64,000 bases of DNA, taken from the NCBI GenBank assembly GCA_015680685.1, contig MNCI01008018.1:249740-313739 (forward strand), written 5' to 3'. The translations under genes and the position numbers were made by a program. The stretch comes from Gnetum montanum. Its lineage: Eukaryota > Streptophyta > Gnetopsida > Gnetales > Gnetaceae. A model generated the notes under the pieces. It saw nothing but the letters and a program-made list of their open reading frames with translations, ran no database searches and was not told where the DNA came from. Shown one piece after another: positions 43,160 to 55,800 of this stretch (position 1 is its first letter; every line of letters starts with the position of its first letter).

Positions 43160-44600
43160 CTTTATCCATCATTGGAGCAGCCAAGGTGGAAGGTCAATTT
43201 CTTGCTCCTAATAGAAGTCTAGGATTAAGTTTTCCTGAGACCTCAAATGCTCTAGTGGTTCTCAACTATCAATTGAGTTTGGACGGTGTTTCCAGTGGAC
43301 AAGAAATTCCACTTTCATATTAGGACCATTGCCAATGATCCAGAAGTTTCAGATGTAGTTTGCTTTCTTTCCTTATATAGATTGTATACAAGGTCATTCT
43401 CAAATTAAGAAACTTCTTTTAGGATAAGGGAATTTATTAGGCAGTGGCTTTAGCATGCTAACATAAAAAACTGGATGGACTCTATTCATATTAATAGGTA
43501 CCTAAAGCTTATACACCATAGGGTTAATTTTATGAATGATCCAAAAGGGACCATCATACTACCTCATCAATTTAGATGTAGTTCCCTATTTAGGCTTAAA
43601 TTAACAAAGGTCCAATTTTAAGAGAGCCCAATCTCCCACCTTGAATTCATGGTGCTATCATTTTCAATCTATGTACTTTTTCATACACTACATTTCCCTC
43701 TCTAGGCAATCCCTTGTAGTTTCAACATTTTTGGACTAGACCTTTAAGAACTCATCTGTTGAGGGATGTTGTCACTATAAAGATGGAGAGACCATATGTG
43801 GGATAATGGGCTACCTTTCTATTACTAGTTCTGTGAGAGATCATCCATTAGATGATGACTTCTAGATGTTGTAACTTAGCTAGGAAATCCCCAATAGAAT
43901 AGGCTAGCTCTTTTGATCACTATGGAAATATTGTCAGAGGTACTCCTTAAGTACACAATTCATTAGTTCTATTTGTCTATTTTTTTGCAAATGAAAACTT
44001 GTCAATCATTTGAGCATGGTACCCATCATGCCAAACAAGACCCACTAGAAGGCACTTATAAATCTAGGATTACAATATGATACTATGCTTATAGGTAACA
44101 TAAAATATCAGACCACCCTATCAAAGTAATATGCTATGATGTCATCAGTTGAACATTGAGATGGGTAAGGAATAAATATGAAAAACTTGAAAACTTTTCC
44201 CACCACCACAATGATGCTGCTCAGGCCTTGAACATTTGATAGGCCTATGATAAAATCCATGGTCACCATAGCCCACAGGAATGGTGGGATTTCCAATGAA
44301 ACTAGAAGTCCACCAAGACACTCCATATAACCTTTGTTCTGTTGATAGACTAGACACTTCTGAACATAGGCAATCACATCCACATACATCTTTGACGAAA
44401 AGAAGGTTTTCTTGATTAGTGCTAGAGTTCTTTATTACCTAGGGTGCCTAGCCTATTATGTGTCATGACACTCTTGAATAATATCTTTATGGAGGCCATC
44501 CTAATTTGGAACATAGATCCGGTTGTCCTAGAACCAAAGTAGTCCATCCCTCCTTTTGAAATGTGGTGCTCACCTAGTTTCTATCAACTTCATTAGATCA
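43160..44600 (-). pseudogene. pol: Chromovirus integrase with chromodomain remnant
   Basis: The minus frame 44108-44389 reads YVQKCLVYQQNKG (the CxxC side of the HHCC finger with its second Cys now Tyr), then GLLVSLEIPPFLWAMVTMDF, IIGLSNVQGLSSIIVVVGKV. The first catalytic Asp (TMDFI) is kept. Downstream, degraded, are HEFKVGDWALLKL, YDGPFWIIHKI and HPVFYVSMLKPLPNKF (43440-43660), the GPY/F region, and finally MKVEFLVHWKHRPNSIDS with EPLEHL (about 43250-43330), which fits a chromodomain (eYLVKWKG....TWEp...L). Chromodomains direct integration to modified heterochromatin. Confidence 0.8.
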
Positions 44601-44699
44601 AAAACTTGACGATCCCTTTTTAAATCATCTTGGATTTGGGCCAACAACACTCCATCATACTAGACATGTGAGGATTATATTCTAGTGCTAGAGAAAATT

Positions 44700-45960
44700 T
44701 AGGAGGTAGGTTGAGGATGGTGACTCAACGTAACTACCAACACATTCTGCTTTTTGGGGCAATAGGTCAACTATAGATCAAACTCAAAAAGCATAGCCAA
44801 CCACTGTGCCTATTTGGACCTCAGCTTAGTTTGATTTAGTAGATGACTAGTGACTACATTATTGGTCTTTATATGGACATAGCTTCCTAGTAAGTAATGC
44901 CTCCACAATATCAAGCAAGGAACAACGACAAACATTTCTTTCTCATGGACTAGCCATCTCTACTCCACTTGGTTTGACTTTTGAGACTCATAAGTAATAG
45001 GATGATCCTCTTGTAGCAACACACTACCGATTCCATCTTTGCTAGCATTAGTATGGACCTTAAAAAACTTTGGAAATTCTGGAAAAGCCAATATAGGATG
45101 AGAGGTTAAGGCCTCTTTGATTTTATTAGGGAAGGAGCAATACCTGAGAAATTTTTGATAAATCTATGATAGAAGCTAGCTAACCCCATAAATTGCTACA
45201 CCTCATGAGCATTAGTAGGAGTGAGTCATTGGCATACAACCTCTACTTTTTTAGGATTTGGCTTAACTTGCTCATATCCCACAAGGTATCCTAAAAATTT
45301 TAGCTTTGTACTACCAAATTTACACTTCTCTTTCTTAATGTATAATTGATTTGCCTATAGTTTCTCAAGGACTAGCTATAGTTGGAGAGCATGCTCTTCC
45401 ATGGTATAGCTATATACCAAAATATTGTTGAGATAGATGACCATAAATTTGTCAAGGAATGATCAAAATATTTCATTCATTAGGGTATAGAAAGTAGCTG
45501 GTGCATTACATAACCCAAAGGGCATCAAAGTCCATTTCTACAACCCATATTTGGTTACACATGTAGTTTTCTTCTCATCATCCTCTACAATGCAAACCTA
45601 GTAACACCCTTGGCAAAGGTCTAGCTAGAAAATAATGTACCCCTACTAGTTGATTGAACAAGTCAGAGATGAGAGGCATTGGGTACTTGTTCTTAATGAT
45701 GTGCTTATTTAGTAGCTTGTAGTCATTACAAAGATGCAATGTCCCATCCTCCTTGGTAACAAATAGCACTGGTGCACCTTAAGGAGATTTTGAGGGATGA
45801 ATGTATCCTTTTTACATTAGGTTCTCAAGCTATTTCTTCAACTCTTCCAATTCTGGCTTTGTTAATCGATATTGTCTTTGAATAGGTAGGTTAGTACTCG
45901 ATAGTAATTCTTTTTTATGGTCTACTACCCTCTAAGGTGGTAGACTTCTAGGTAGCTCTT
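44700..45960 (-). pseudogene. pol: Chromovirus RT and RNase H
   Basis: The minus frame 45578-45769 has [40 protein letters not shown] and VGVHYF, the chromovirus RT signature (VKKKDGtlRlCiDYR.LN..TikNkYPlP.I.dL.DqL.GA..F). Degraded blocks for the catalytic region, KFMVIYLNNILVYS-like, lie near 45420-45450, and the RNase H region is at 44700-45100. Stops are frequent. Confidence 0.82.
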
Positions 45961-46379
45961 GTGGCATCACATCTTGAAAATGGTTTAACACCCATGCTAT
46001 GTGTGGATCAATGCTTGTTTGAGACTCATAACCCTCAGAAGGATCCCAAGTTTGCATTGTTAGCAAATTTTTTTTTGTGGGATCCTTGGCCAAATGTTTC
46101 ATCATCATTAGAGACACAATCTAGGGACTAGAGCTTCCATCCTTTTTGATCTATGCCTCATGGGTTTGAAATCTATAAGGTGAGATTTTATGCAAAATGA
46201 AAATTAGATTTAAATTTGGAGCATTAAAAACTTTGGCCTTGTACAAGAACTCTTGCTCCAATATCACATTGAAGGAGTTCATATATAGAATTGAGAAATC
46301 AAGACCTTCCTTTCATGAGCTCTCTTGAATTAGAACACTATGGCACACATTGATGCATCAAAGGGATCTAAACTTTGTA

Positions 46380-46530
46380 AGACTATAACAAGCTTATATT
46401 GGTTTCATTTCTAGCTACAAGTCCCTTACCATGGATAGGACCATATAATTTTGGCTAGCACCATTATCAATAAGGACACTTATCTTTCTTGAGCTCATAG
46501 TGATTGGGGAAAATTGGACTTGATGTAAAT
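46380..46530 (-). pseudogene. Chromovirus aspartic protease motif
   Basis: The minus strand encodes KISVLIDNGASQNYM at about 46445-46490, a retropepsin active site of DSGA type with Ser replaced by Asn. The surrounding frame is broken. Confidence 0.65.
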
Positions 46531-46699
46531 TATTAGGATTAGCATTTTGGAGGTTTCAGCTCCTAACCTCTGCATAACCATATCAGAAAACTCCATCATA
46601 ATAGCTAATCTCAGCTATTTCATAGAAGTAGTTCCATCTATAATCTGAAGGCATGTTTCTAGGAGATAGTCATCAACTGCTTCTTTAGAGCCTACCCCT

Positions 46700-47792
46700 A
46701 CTTATTCTTAGTCCTTCCCGAGCTTAAAGGATAATTTCTCACTAGGTGATTATCATGGCACAAGAAGCATTAAATTTTTCCCTTAAAGGGTCCTTCAAAG
46801 AATTATTTCTTCTTGGCCTTAGGTTGTCACTTACTTCCTGTATCTTCCCATTTCTACTGGGAGCCTTAGTTTCCTTGGGAACCACTCATAGGACGATTAC
46901 CCTATTGAATTGAATTAGAAATGTTTCCACCTTTGATGGAACCTGTATTTTGTTTTTTAAGAGTGTGAGGGCATGACATGCGTTGCCTTTTTGAGTTTAT
47001 CCTTATCTAGCTTTCTTGCCTTGAAGTCAAGTACGGTACCAGTAGTATCAATAGCCTCAATGAGCATGTCAATGTCTCATCAATGTAGTTTCATTTGCAC
47101 ACATGTTGCAACCCATTTACAAATTTGAAGAAGTGATCTTGATGTCCCATATTGGGAATTAGTAACATAAGATCTTTGAAAGTATTAATGTAATATTCAA
47201 GCTTACCTGAGTATTTCAAGGACTCAAGCCTTATTTTGGCTATCCACTTGGAGTTTCCTAGGTGAAACTATTTAATCAATGCTACCTTGAATCTATCCTA
47301 GGTGCCTACAATTTTAGAAGCAGTACCCTTCTCTTGGGCATGAAGAAGGCTAAGCCACCACAACTTAGCACTTCTTGTGAGGTACTGAGATGCTGTGGAG
47401 ACCTTTTGGGCTATAGGAACATCCCCAGTAGACATATACATCTTCACATCATGGAGAAAGGCATCAATTTTGGCATCACTTCTCTCACCATCATAGGAAC
47501 CCAGTTCTCTCACTTTGATTTGAGCCACTACTATGGGCTCTTCTACTAGGCATCATGCTAGGGAGGACTTCAAGATGGCATTTTCAATTTTCAAGTTAGA
47601 TAGCTCTTGATTAACTCCAAATAGGTCATCCTTCATAACCTTTAGGTCTTATACTAGAGATGCCTTTGTCTGTGCCTCTTGAAGGGATCCAAATAGGTCC
47701 TTATAGAGGTTCAACATTCAATCCAAATAGCCTTCCAAGATTGAGACCTTGGCCTCTACCACTTTCACTGAATTCTTAGAGTAGAGATCCAT
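46700..47792 (-). pseudogene. gag: Chromovirus gag
   Basis: Starts at the minus ATG at 47792 (MDLYSKNSVKVVEAKVSILE), directly after the leader. It has a coiled-coil-like stretch, then the open block 47298-47528 with IKVRELGSYDGERSDAKIDA, FLHDVKMYMSTGDV and TRSAKLWWLSLL, the capsid signature of plant chromoviruses. A zinc knuckle CFLCHDNHLVRNY (about 46750-46800) has lost its last Cys (Tyr). Confidence 0.82.
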
Positions 47793-48153
47793 CTTGTCTT
47801 ATTATAATTCAATTTCTTTAAGAATATAATGAATCACATCTACATTCTCTAGCCCAAGATAGGGTAAGGACTCATTAATTACTTTAACTTCATCCCATAG
47901 TGTTTGAAACTTAGTCTCATCTTGACCAAGTTCCACCTTGACCTCGACCTTCATGTTGGCCTAATTCTTTGTCATTGCACTAGGTCCACTACACTCCATC
48001 TTATCAAATAAGAGAACCTTAACATAAGGCCCATCCACAAAGAGAGGGTGGCTAGTAGAAGTTAAAAATGGAAACCTCACAAACGATAAACCTTCTCTTC
48101 CTGTTATCAAGTGATTTCTTTTGACAAAAAAATGTGAGAGGCTTTGATACCTT

Positions 48154-48698
48154 TTGTAACAACGTTATCTCTGGCACCCCAAGAGTCCCTCAAAGTAGAT
48201 TCAAAATTGGGATCAAGAGAAATACACCTTAGCAATCAACAATCCTGAAACACATGCCAAAAAATAACATGTTAGTGTTAGCATGTGCCTTTAGCAATGT
48301 TTCAAATATGCCAAACATGTTATACCATAAAAGCTAAATAGCACTTCCTTGCTCCACTCATGTGAACACCATAGGGACTACCAACTAAACCCTTCAAATT
48401 CATCACCGCATGCAGTAGTCGGTGTTGTGCTCTAACGAGCACATGCAACATCCCATAGCATGTCTCATGACACACCCAGTTTACATCCCAATGCAAAGTT
48501 AAACTATGTAACCCTCCCAAGAAAGGTCCTACTAAGTGGGGTAATGAGGAAGGCTATAGCCTCCTCTTTCTAACACATGAAACTACCATGCCAATATGGT
48601 TTTGAAGACACAAGGTGTGAAGAACTCCTTGCATTCTCATGATCCTTGAATTGAGGGGGAGGTAACATGCAAGCATCAACCCTACTACCTCTCTTGCA
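48154..48698 (-). repeat. Chromovirus right (5') LTR (545 bp)
   Basis: Plus coordinates run from TGTAACAACGTTATC to CTCTTGCA. It is matched along its length by 41981-42531, including CCTTGCTCCACTCATGTGAACACCAT. The minus-strand PBS lies 3 bp left of it. Confidence 0.82.
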
Positions 48699-51352
48699 TT
48701 GATACTATTTTTTCTTTGAGTGATATTAACATTTATAGTTGAATGTTTTTTTTTACTATTCATGGATCCTAGCCAAAATGGATGGGAAAAGGTTTGAGTT
48801 ATGGGATTAAATAAGAGAAATTTTAAAGAAATACTAAAACTATTTTATCTAATAAATCCAAAATTATCTTAATAAACATATTCAAAAATTCAATTTCAAA
48901 TACACTTAACATAAAGAAGATTAACCATGAAGAAATGCTAACTCATGAATATTCTGAATAGCTACAAAGAAGTGTAATCTTAAATTAAGTTTTTGACTTA
49001 AAATTCAATAGCAAAAAATCACAAATAAATGTAAAGTTCTAGTCCTAGTAAGTTTTCCATGGAAACTAAAATAATTTTTAAAAAGAATTCAATCACACAA
49101 GAAAGGCAAACATAAAGAATTTCTATCATGAAACATTTGTAAACTAAAGTATTCATGAAGGATTTTCAAATATGCATAAATAAAAAAAATTGTGTTTTGT
49201 TAATGTTTGTAAATTTTATAACTTAATCACTATAAATTAGACTTTCCAATGAGGCATAGAACCAAACTCTAACATGGTATCAAAGTCATAAAATATTCAT
49301 ATGAAGGGATCTGTGTCAAAATGTAACAAAGCTAGAGCATCCTTCAAAGAATCTACTCAAAAATTCAAATAAGTTTTCATTTATCTTTCCTCCTTGAGTC
49401 TATGATAATATTGTTTCCAAATAATTGTATTATTGATTTCATGTAAAACATAGTAATGTATAGAATGATGATACCACCTTGAAAAATATGACAAATTGTA
49501 GTCATTAGTTCAGAATTTGATGTGATGTTTTTTTAGGTGATATATAAAATGATATCAACATTGAACTATCTATCTAAGATTAGGAATTCATATGCAAAAA
49601 TAATACTTCCTTAACAAAGATATTATCATCATCATCGTAGCCTTCTCTCACCAAAGCAGGGTGAGCTACACTTAGTTAATAAAGACACTTAGGTAAAATT
49701 ACTTGAAGATTAGGAGGCATATCCCAAAATATCATTTTTGAAGGTATGAAGTGTTGGCTAGGAAGTAAAGAAGAAAATTTTATAATTGATTGTGAGTTTA
49801 TGTAGATGAGTTAGGAAGGTGTTAAAGCTAGTATTTTTATTAACAATATTTACCACCAATACATATTATCAAATTGGAACTTTATAACTCAATATTTCCC
49901 ATTTGAACCTATAATTTGGAGTTTACAAATTAAGAGTCTTACCACTAGGCTATTATCTCATTTATGAAGATAAGTACCTTTGTGTATGTGAAATCAAAGT
50001 TGTATGTGGGTTCTTCTTATCTTTTGGTGGTGTTGTTTCTTTCTCTAGTAATGCTACAAATTGTACATTGCCCAAGAGTCTTTTAGCATTGTGAGTTGTT
50101 TGACATAGTTATGATGTAGTTAGAAATACTAATGCTTAGTCATACATGGAATAGGCTATGCCAGGGTCCTTCAATGATCCATAACAAGGGTATGATAACT
50201 TTCTTTATCTTTCTAACTTTGTGAATCCTTTAGATGTTCCTTTGGTATACGTACTCATTATGCTTTCTTTAATCTTATATTTTTAAAGGTTCAATCCTCC
50301 TTTAGAATGCTAGCCATATCTTAGACTTCACATTTATCAATCCTTATGAAGTAGAACAAATGCATTCTTCTCAAATACCATGTAGAAGAGCTAGGAGTCT
50401 TTTCTTCAAAAGCATACTTTATGTGTATTCTATCAAATTACATTCCTTGTCATACTTATAACTTGATTTCTTCATCATCTTTGATGTTATGAGTCACCTC
50501 CTTGCTCTCTCCTTGGCTTATAATCATATCCTTATTCCAATGATGCGACTTTTGTTCATAATTCTTATAAAATATAACAAAAGGTTTTGTCCCTTCATGG
50601 ATCATCATAACCTATCATAACTTATTATTTCTTATGTTAAGAAACTAATGGTTACATTTTGTTAAGAAATTAATGATTGTATCATGAGAGAAGGAGAGAT
50701 GCACTATAAATAAGTATTGCATATTATTGCAACTAAAAACTATGAAAATATATGTTATCACTCATCCTTTGTTTAACAATGACATGTAATCTTAGAAGTC
50801 TTGGCCTCAAAAACTCATGTGTTAGATTCAATTCTAGTTGAATATTCCACATTATGTATTAAAAAAATTATAAAAAAGAATTCTAAAATTGCTATGAAAA
50901 ATCCAAAGGATCTTAGTGAACATAAATAAAATTGAGTTTGATCCAAAAGATACTCTTGAAATTCTAGAGGACTTGTTAAATGATAACAGAACAAATGATT
51001 GAAGAAAGGTGTTAAAGTCCATTGATAAAGTTGATGTTCAATTATTAGTTTCATGCATGAAAAATCATAAAACTCTTATTAAAGATAGTATTTCATGAAT
51101 GACCACATAAGATTAGAAGTGATTGATTGACATATTGCATCTATCCATGATTCATATAATTTTTGAGTCACATGATGTGAAGCAATTATGTCATACCATA
51201 GCAACTTGAAATTAGAGAATTTTTAGTCAAATTAAAATTTTCTATTAAATCAAGTAAGGTATAAGAAATCATAAGTTTGAAAAATATCCTTTAATTCAAT
51301 GTTTAAATGAATCATGATTTATGCATGAAAGTTACATAGGAAACTTAATAAT
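48699..51352. other. AT-rich region with a copia-type PBS
   Basis: No coding sequence recognised. AACATGGTATCAAAGTC at 49271-49287 looks like the end of a plus-strand LTR (CA) followed by an initiator-Met PBS (TGGTATCAaAG), so 48700-49274 may be a decayed LTR. CTATAAATAAG near 50700 is a TATA-like site. The rest is unassigned. Confidence 0.35.
51348..51352. repeat. Target site duplication ATAAT, left
   Basis: ATAAT immediately precedes the TGATGAG start of the F1-e LTR at 51353 and is repeated exactly at 58395-58399. Confidence 0.9.
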
Positions 51353-52167
51353 TGATGAGTGGCAAGGTACCCCTACACTCAACCATATGAATACGAGTGT
51401 CTCACACGTGATCCAGTCGAACTCCAAGGACTAAGTGCTTATGCGCATTATGGAACACTTAAGGTTAATCAATCATTGTCTTCCTAGACTTACTTGTATT
51501 GTCACGGTTGTATGGTTAAGTAAGTTTGAGGTATATGATTTTTATGTCTTTTATCTTTTTATCGCCTATGCTAAGAGAGGAAAGGGTGAAGAGACTAACT
51601 AACTAACTTTCATTAACTAAGCTTTAATCTTCCTAGCATCAATATCCGTTCCCACTTTCCGTACAAACCCTAAACCAGTGCAATGCTACTAGGATTACCA
51701 AACGCTATTTGTTACTGGGTTACCAAGCGTAGCACATGTGCTCGAAGCGGTCGTACTGAATGCACTTAACTAGGAGTTGAGGGTTGAGAGAGATTAATTA
51801 TCTAAGAAAGCATTTAAGCATTTAACATTAATTAATTCCTATTTAGCTTAGTCCACATGCTGCAAGGTTTATCAGAAAGTTCGTCTTTATTTTCGTACAC
51901 AAATATGTGCTTAGGTACAATTTGCTCGAATAAAGATCCGTTCACTTTGAGACTCCTACTGCGGGCACATGGAAATTATTCTATCTCTGGAATGGTAAAA
52001 CTACCATATTTTAGCTAAGGGTCTAGATCTAGATGAGAAAACAAGGGAAAGCCACCTCTTATTTATAGAACTGGTGATGGGCTGCGATATTGCGTATGCG
52101 ATATCGCAATGGCCAACATGATATCACGGATGCGATATCGTGGCCCATGCGATATCGTGGCTCATCA
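51353..52167 (-). repeat. F1-e 3' LTR (815 bp)
   Basis: Plus TGATGAGTGGCAAGG to GGCTCATCA, followed by TACCCCCATGATTGAATG (minus-strand polypurine tract). TATA box TATTTATA at 52060-52067. The U3 contains GATATC palindromes at 52085-52160. Confidence 0.93.
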
Positions 52168-54137
52168 TACCCCCATGATTGAATGAAAACTTGTCCTCGA
52201 GTTTCTTACAAAATATTGGGAAGGTATGGGAATATTGACCTGAATGATACTAATGGTGAATGGGGTGATGTGTGAATGGATCATCATTATAATACATGAC
52301 AAAATTTAGTGTTCATGACAATAAGAGTGAACACTATACACATTTGACATCTAGCCTTATTTGGAAGCTAAGAGAGAAGAGAGAAGAGAGAAGAGAGAGA
52401 GAAAAGAAGAAGTCTACTGCTACCAACGCCAAGATTTTGCCTTTCGTTGTCTATCCATAAGTGCACCATCAATCTTGTTTCTTGCATAACTGCTTCAACA
52501 CTAGTCCATTCCAAGTGTTTCCTCTAGATCCACTCCATTGTTGTATGATTGCCATCTACACACACAACACAATCTGATATTAACAAGGGTAAATGAATCA
52601 CAATGTAGTTAATATCTTGCCTCAGTGTAAGGTCCCTTGGCTGAGTTGTGATATGGCCAATGTGGATCTGTAGATATAATAATAGTGACTACCTAAGGTG
52701 TAGGGGTTAAGAAAAAATCAAAAAAATCGGACCAGGACCCCCATGACTGAGAGCGAACCTCCAGTAGCGATAGAATGGAAAAAGATAAGGAATAGAAAAG
52801 ATGGAGAAAAAGAAACAACGAAACGCTGATAAAATGGATGTCAAAGATGGAGATGAATAGAATAAATGGTGATTGCAGAAATGTTTAAAGGAAAGAAATT
52901 AAGGGATGCACCAAATAGGAATGCCATTGGGTCCTCCCCAAAGCAGGCTCATGCCCTTAATGCCCTAACAATCCCACATTCAAAGAGTTCGTAGGATCTA
53001 GGAATGTCATTTGGAGACAAGAGTTAAAGTCTTAACCACAAGAGTTTACCAAGAAGAAAACAATGTATCAACCAAAATATGAACTATTGATACAATCGAT
53101 AATGAGGTAAAAAATGGAGAAAGAAGGATGGTAAGGAGAGAATGGAATGGAATCTCAAAAACAAGGTGGTGTACATCCCCTTATGTGTTAATGGTTAATG
53201 TGACTTACTATATCTCATTCCAAATCCAGCCTCAAACAAACCACATCTAGTGACTTCACATTAATACATTAGGCCAATCCATCCACTTGGAGTAACAAGA
53301 ATGTTGCCACCAAAGAGTCACCACCATTTTGACAAAATGAGAAAGGAGATAGAAAGCGAGGAAGGGTCTTAGTTAGAGGGAACATTTTTATTTAGTTCCA
53401 TAACAAGTGTTTGTAACCCAAATGATTATTTCATCTAAGGGGTGTGCTTTGAATTCTCACTATTTTTTTTTGTGTTTTGCGTGAGAACCACACCATGCAA
53501 AGACTTATTATTTTTATTAACTCAGCTTCCCGATTAATGGAGTGACATCGGAATGGTAAGGAAAACCCAAGAAGAAAACATCCAAGAACCCAAGAGAATG
53601 CCCAACACAAATGCATCAAATCCCTTTGAAGTCACACCCTTTTCAATCCTTGAGTTCTTCCTTAGCATGAGAAATGCCTATTCATCAAATCGTTAATAGT
53701 TCTTCTTATTATTTAAGTAAGGGACTGTACAGTTCCAAGCCAAGAGAGACCATAGAAATTTATGGATGTATGGATGAAGTGGACTCATTGTCTATTATAT
53801 CAAAAGAACCATACCTTAGTATCAACATCATAAATTAATGGTAAAAACCAAACATTAGCAATCAATGGAATACAATTCATACCACCATCAGAGCACTTAT
53901 TAAGTGATAAACTTAACAAGACAAAAAAAAAATAATAAATAAACACATAAATAAATGAAGAATTATGAACAATGTTGCAAAACAAAAACAAGGAAAGTTA
54001 AAGAAATTTGTAAAACAAAAATGTGTAAAACAAAAAATTAAAAAGAAACTAAGGGTTTCAAATGATCAACATTGGTGGGCATCTCTCCTATGACTAAATT
54101 GAAAGGGAGAGATCCGAAATAGTGAGCACTTGTTTGA
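52168..54137 (-). other. F1-e 3' non-coding region with extra-ORF remnant
   Basis: It includes the polypurine tract, a GA-rich tract (52375-52415), the short remnant with TGTGTGTAG before an ATG at 52555, the shared GGGTCCTCCCCAAAG block (52927-52972), the AACCACACCATGCAAAG block (53487-53505) and the integrase C-terminal tail (54066-54137). It parallels 6700-8530 of F1-c step by step. The long extra ORF is absent. Confidence 0.65.
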
Positions 54138-54902
54138 ATTTTTTAGAAGTGTCCAACTTCTCCCAATTGATGTTTTTAGGTTCAGGGTTGGAAGTTGGCG
54201 ATGCTCTTGCTCCAGTGTATCTATGCTTTCAATGTGGCCACAAGTTAGTCCCCTAGTTAGTTCCATGCATATTGATGAGCTACTCTCCTGATTAGCTATC
54301 AACCCCCGGGTGTTTTCTTATTGTGTGGTTGCTACATATAGGCACCTTTGTATGTTAACCTTTGGTGCACACTGATTGCATGTAGGAAATGCTGAACATT
54401 CTTGTACGCCATCACCCTTTGTATCACTGTATGTGATACATGGAACTTTCTTCTTCTCGATCTTCCCATAAGTGTTTACCTTAGATGTTTCGAGGGAAAG
54501 ATCGTGGATTCCTAGGCATGCATTCATGGTACTTAGCCATGCCCTTCCCATTATTATTGGGAAGTCCCCCTTGTCATTGTTGAATTGTATTACTAGAAAA
54601 TCAACTGGGTATGACCAACCACACACTGTGGTAATGATATCCTCCACTAGTCCTAAGGGAATAGTGATGGAATGGTCAGCTAGCTCTAAGCGAATATTGA
54701 TCTTCTTTAGTGAAGGCAGGTTCCAGGCTTTATACATTTCTTGTGATATTAAGTTGACTCTAGAACTTGAGTCAAGAAGAGCCTTACGTGGTTCATTCCC
54801 AGCAACTTGGAGATAAATCAAGGAACTTCCAGGATCAGAGAATTTCCTGGGAAGGTGATCCTCTTTCATCCAGTCAGTGACGGTATGTGTTAACATAACC
54901 AT
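54138..54902 (-). pseudogene. F1-e aspartic protease, mostly open
   Basis: An open minus-strand frame of 194 codons (54318-54902): MLTHTVTDWMKEDHLPRKF, SSLIYLQVAGNEPRKALL, DSSSRVNLISQEMYKAWNLP, LELADHSITIPLGLVEDI and GDFPIIMGRAWLSTMNACLG. Both conserved protease blocks and the catalytic Asp are intact, with DSS in place of DSG. It is the best-preserved protease of the window, and its neighbour RT is deleted at 54137. Confidence 0.85.
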
Positions 54903-55800
54903 GTGTGTTGATCCTTGTTGTTGGTTTGAAGGAAGCTCTGAAGCCTTATTTGATGGAGGAACATTTGGAGGCTCAACCGTTTGTGGTTGTTTGGACTGTT
55001 GGTTCTAAAGAAAGGTCTTCTCCTTGTACAGTTGTCAAAAATAGCAACAAGTTGAAGGTTTATAGCTCTCGTAGCATTGCGTTGCTGCAGTTGGGTGGGG
55101 AGTTCCCCTTGCATCGCTGGAGTGGGTGATAGTGGAGCTATTGATGTAAGAGATGTGGATGGATTTGGAGGATGATATGCATGCGATGTGTCTCTCCCAG
55201 GAGAAGGAGTCCTATAATACTCTCGAGCTTGGTAGTGACATGTTGATGTCACACAACCAAAAAATTCATGTGGAGAGATTGGCTGCTGCATGTAATAGCC
55301 ATATGGATTCGGTTGTTGGTAAGAGTATTATTGCCTAGGTGGTGGCATCCCCCATAACTGTGGGTATTACCACTGCTAGTGTTATTCAATAGGTTGTAGT
55401 GGAGTTCCACTTGGATAATATCTTAATGGTTGGTGGAACTACCTCAAGTTACCTTGGGGATAAGGTAACCACCGGGGTGCTTGTCATTTGTTAAGTCTTG
55501 GGTTGAGTGCATACACCCCATACTCTTGTAGATGTGAGATTATTGGGCAACATCCCTTAGGATGGTCATATTGGCATATCTCACATCCACCATCATTTTC
55601 TATATCCAAATCCACAACCTCTTCAGTGATAGCCATTTTACCCTTACCTTTGTTACGTGCATGGTCCAAATCCCTCTTCTTTTTCTTATCATGGTCACTA
55701 CTTCGCTCTTTAGACTCCTCTAAAATTTTTAAAATAGTTTTAAATCTACTATATAAGGAGTCCCACATCTGATCTACCTTAGCCAACACTTCTATTGTTA
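54903..55800 (-). pseudogene. F1-e gag-protease linker with zinc knuckle
   Basis: The minus strand has a Pro/Tyr/His/Ser-rich linker (54890-55480) and, in the open frame 55484-55789, a Lys/Asp-rich helix then GGCEICQYDHPKGCCPII, an intact Cx2Cx3Hx4C zinc knuckle at about 55545-55595. The frame continues to HLQEYGVYALNPRLNK, as in F1-c. Confidence 0.78.

Larger units (their letters stand above)
42532..48153 (-). mobile_element. Chromovirus (Ty3-gypsy) internal region
   Basis: The minus-strand order is PBS (48137-48150), gag, protease, RT, RNase H, integrase, chromodomain remnant and polypurine tract, flanked by LTRs of about 550 bp. The PBS (GGTATCAAAGC) matches initiator tRNA-Met, as usual for chromoviruses. 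It is full of stops and is inactive. Confidence 0.88.

Noticed and set aside
49271-51352. Annotating a full copia element from the PBS at 49275
   Set aside because: No gag, integrase or RT motif follows in either strand; only the PBS-like site is supportable.
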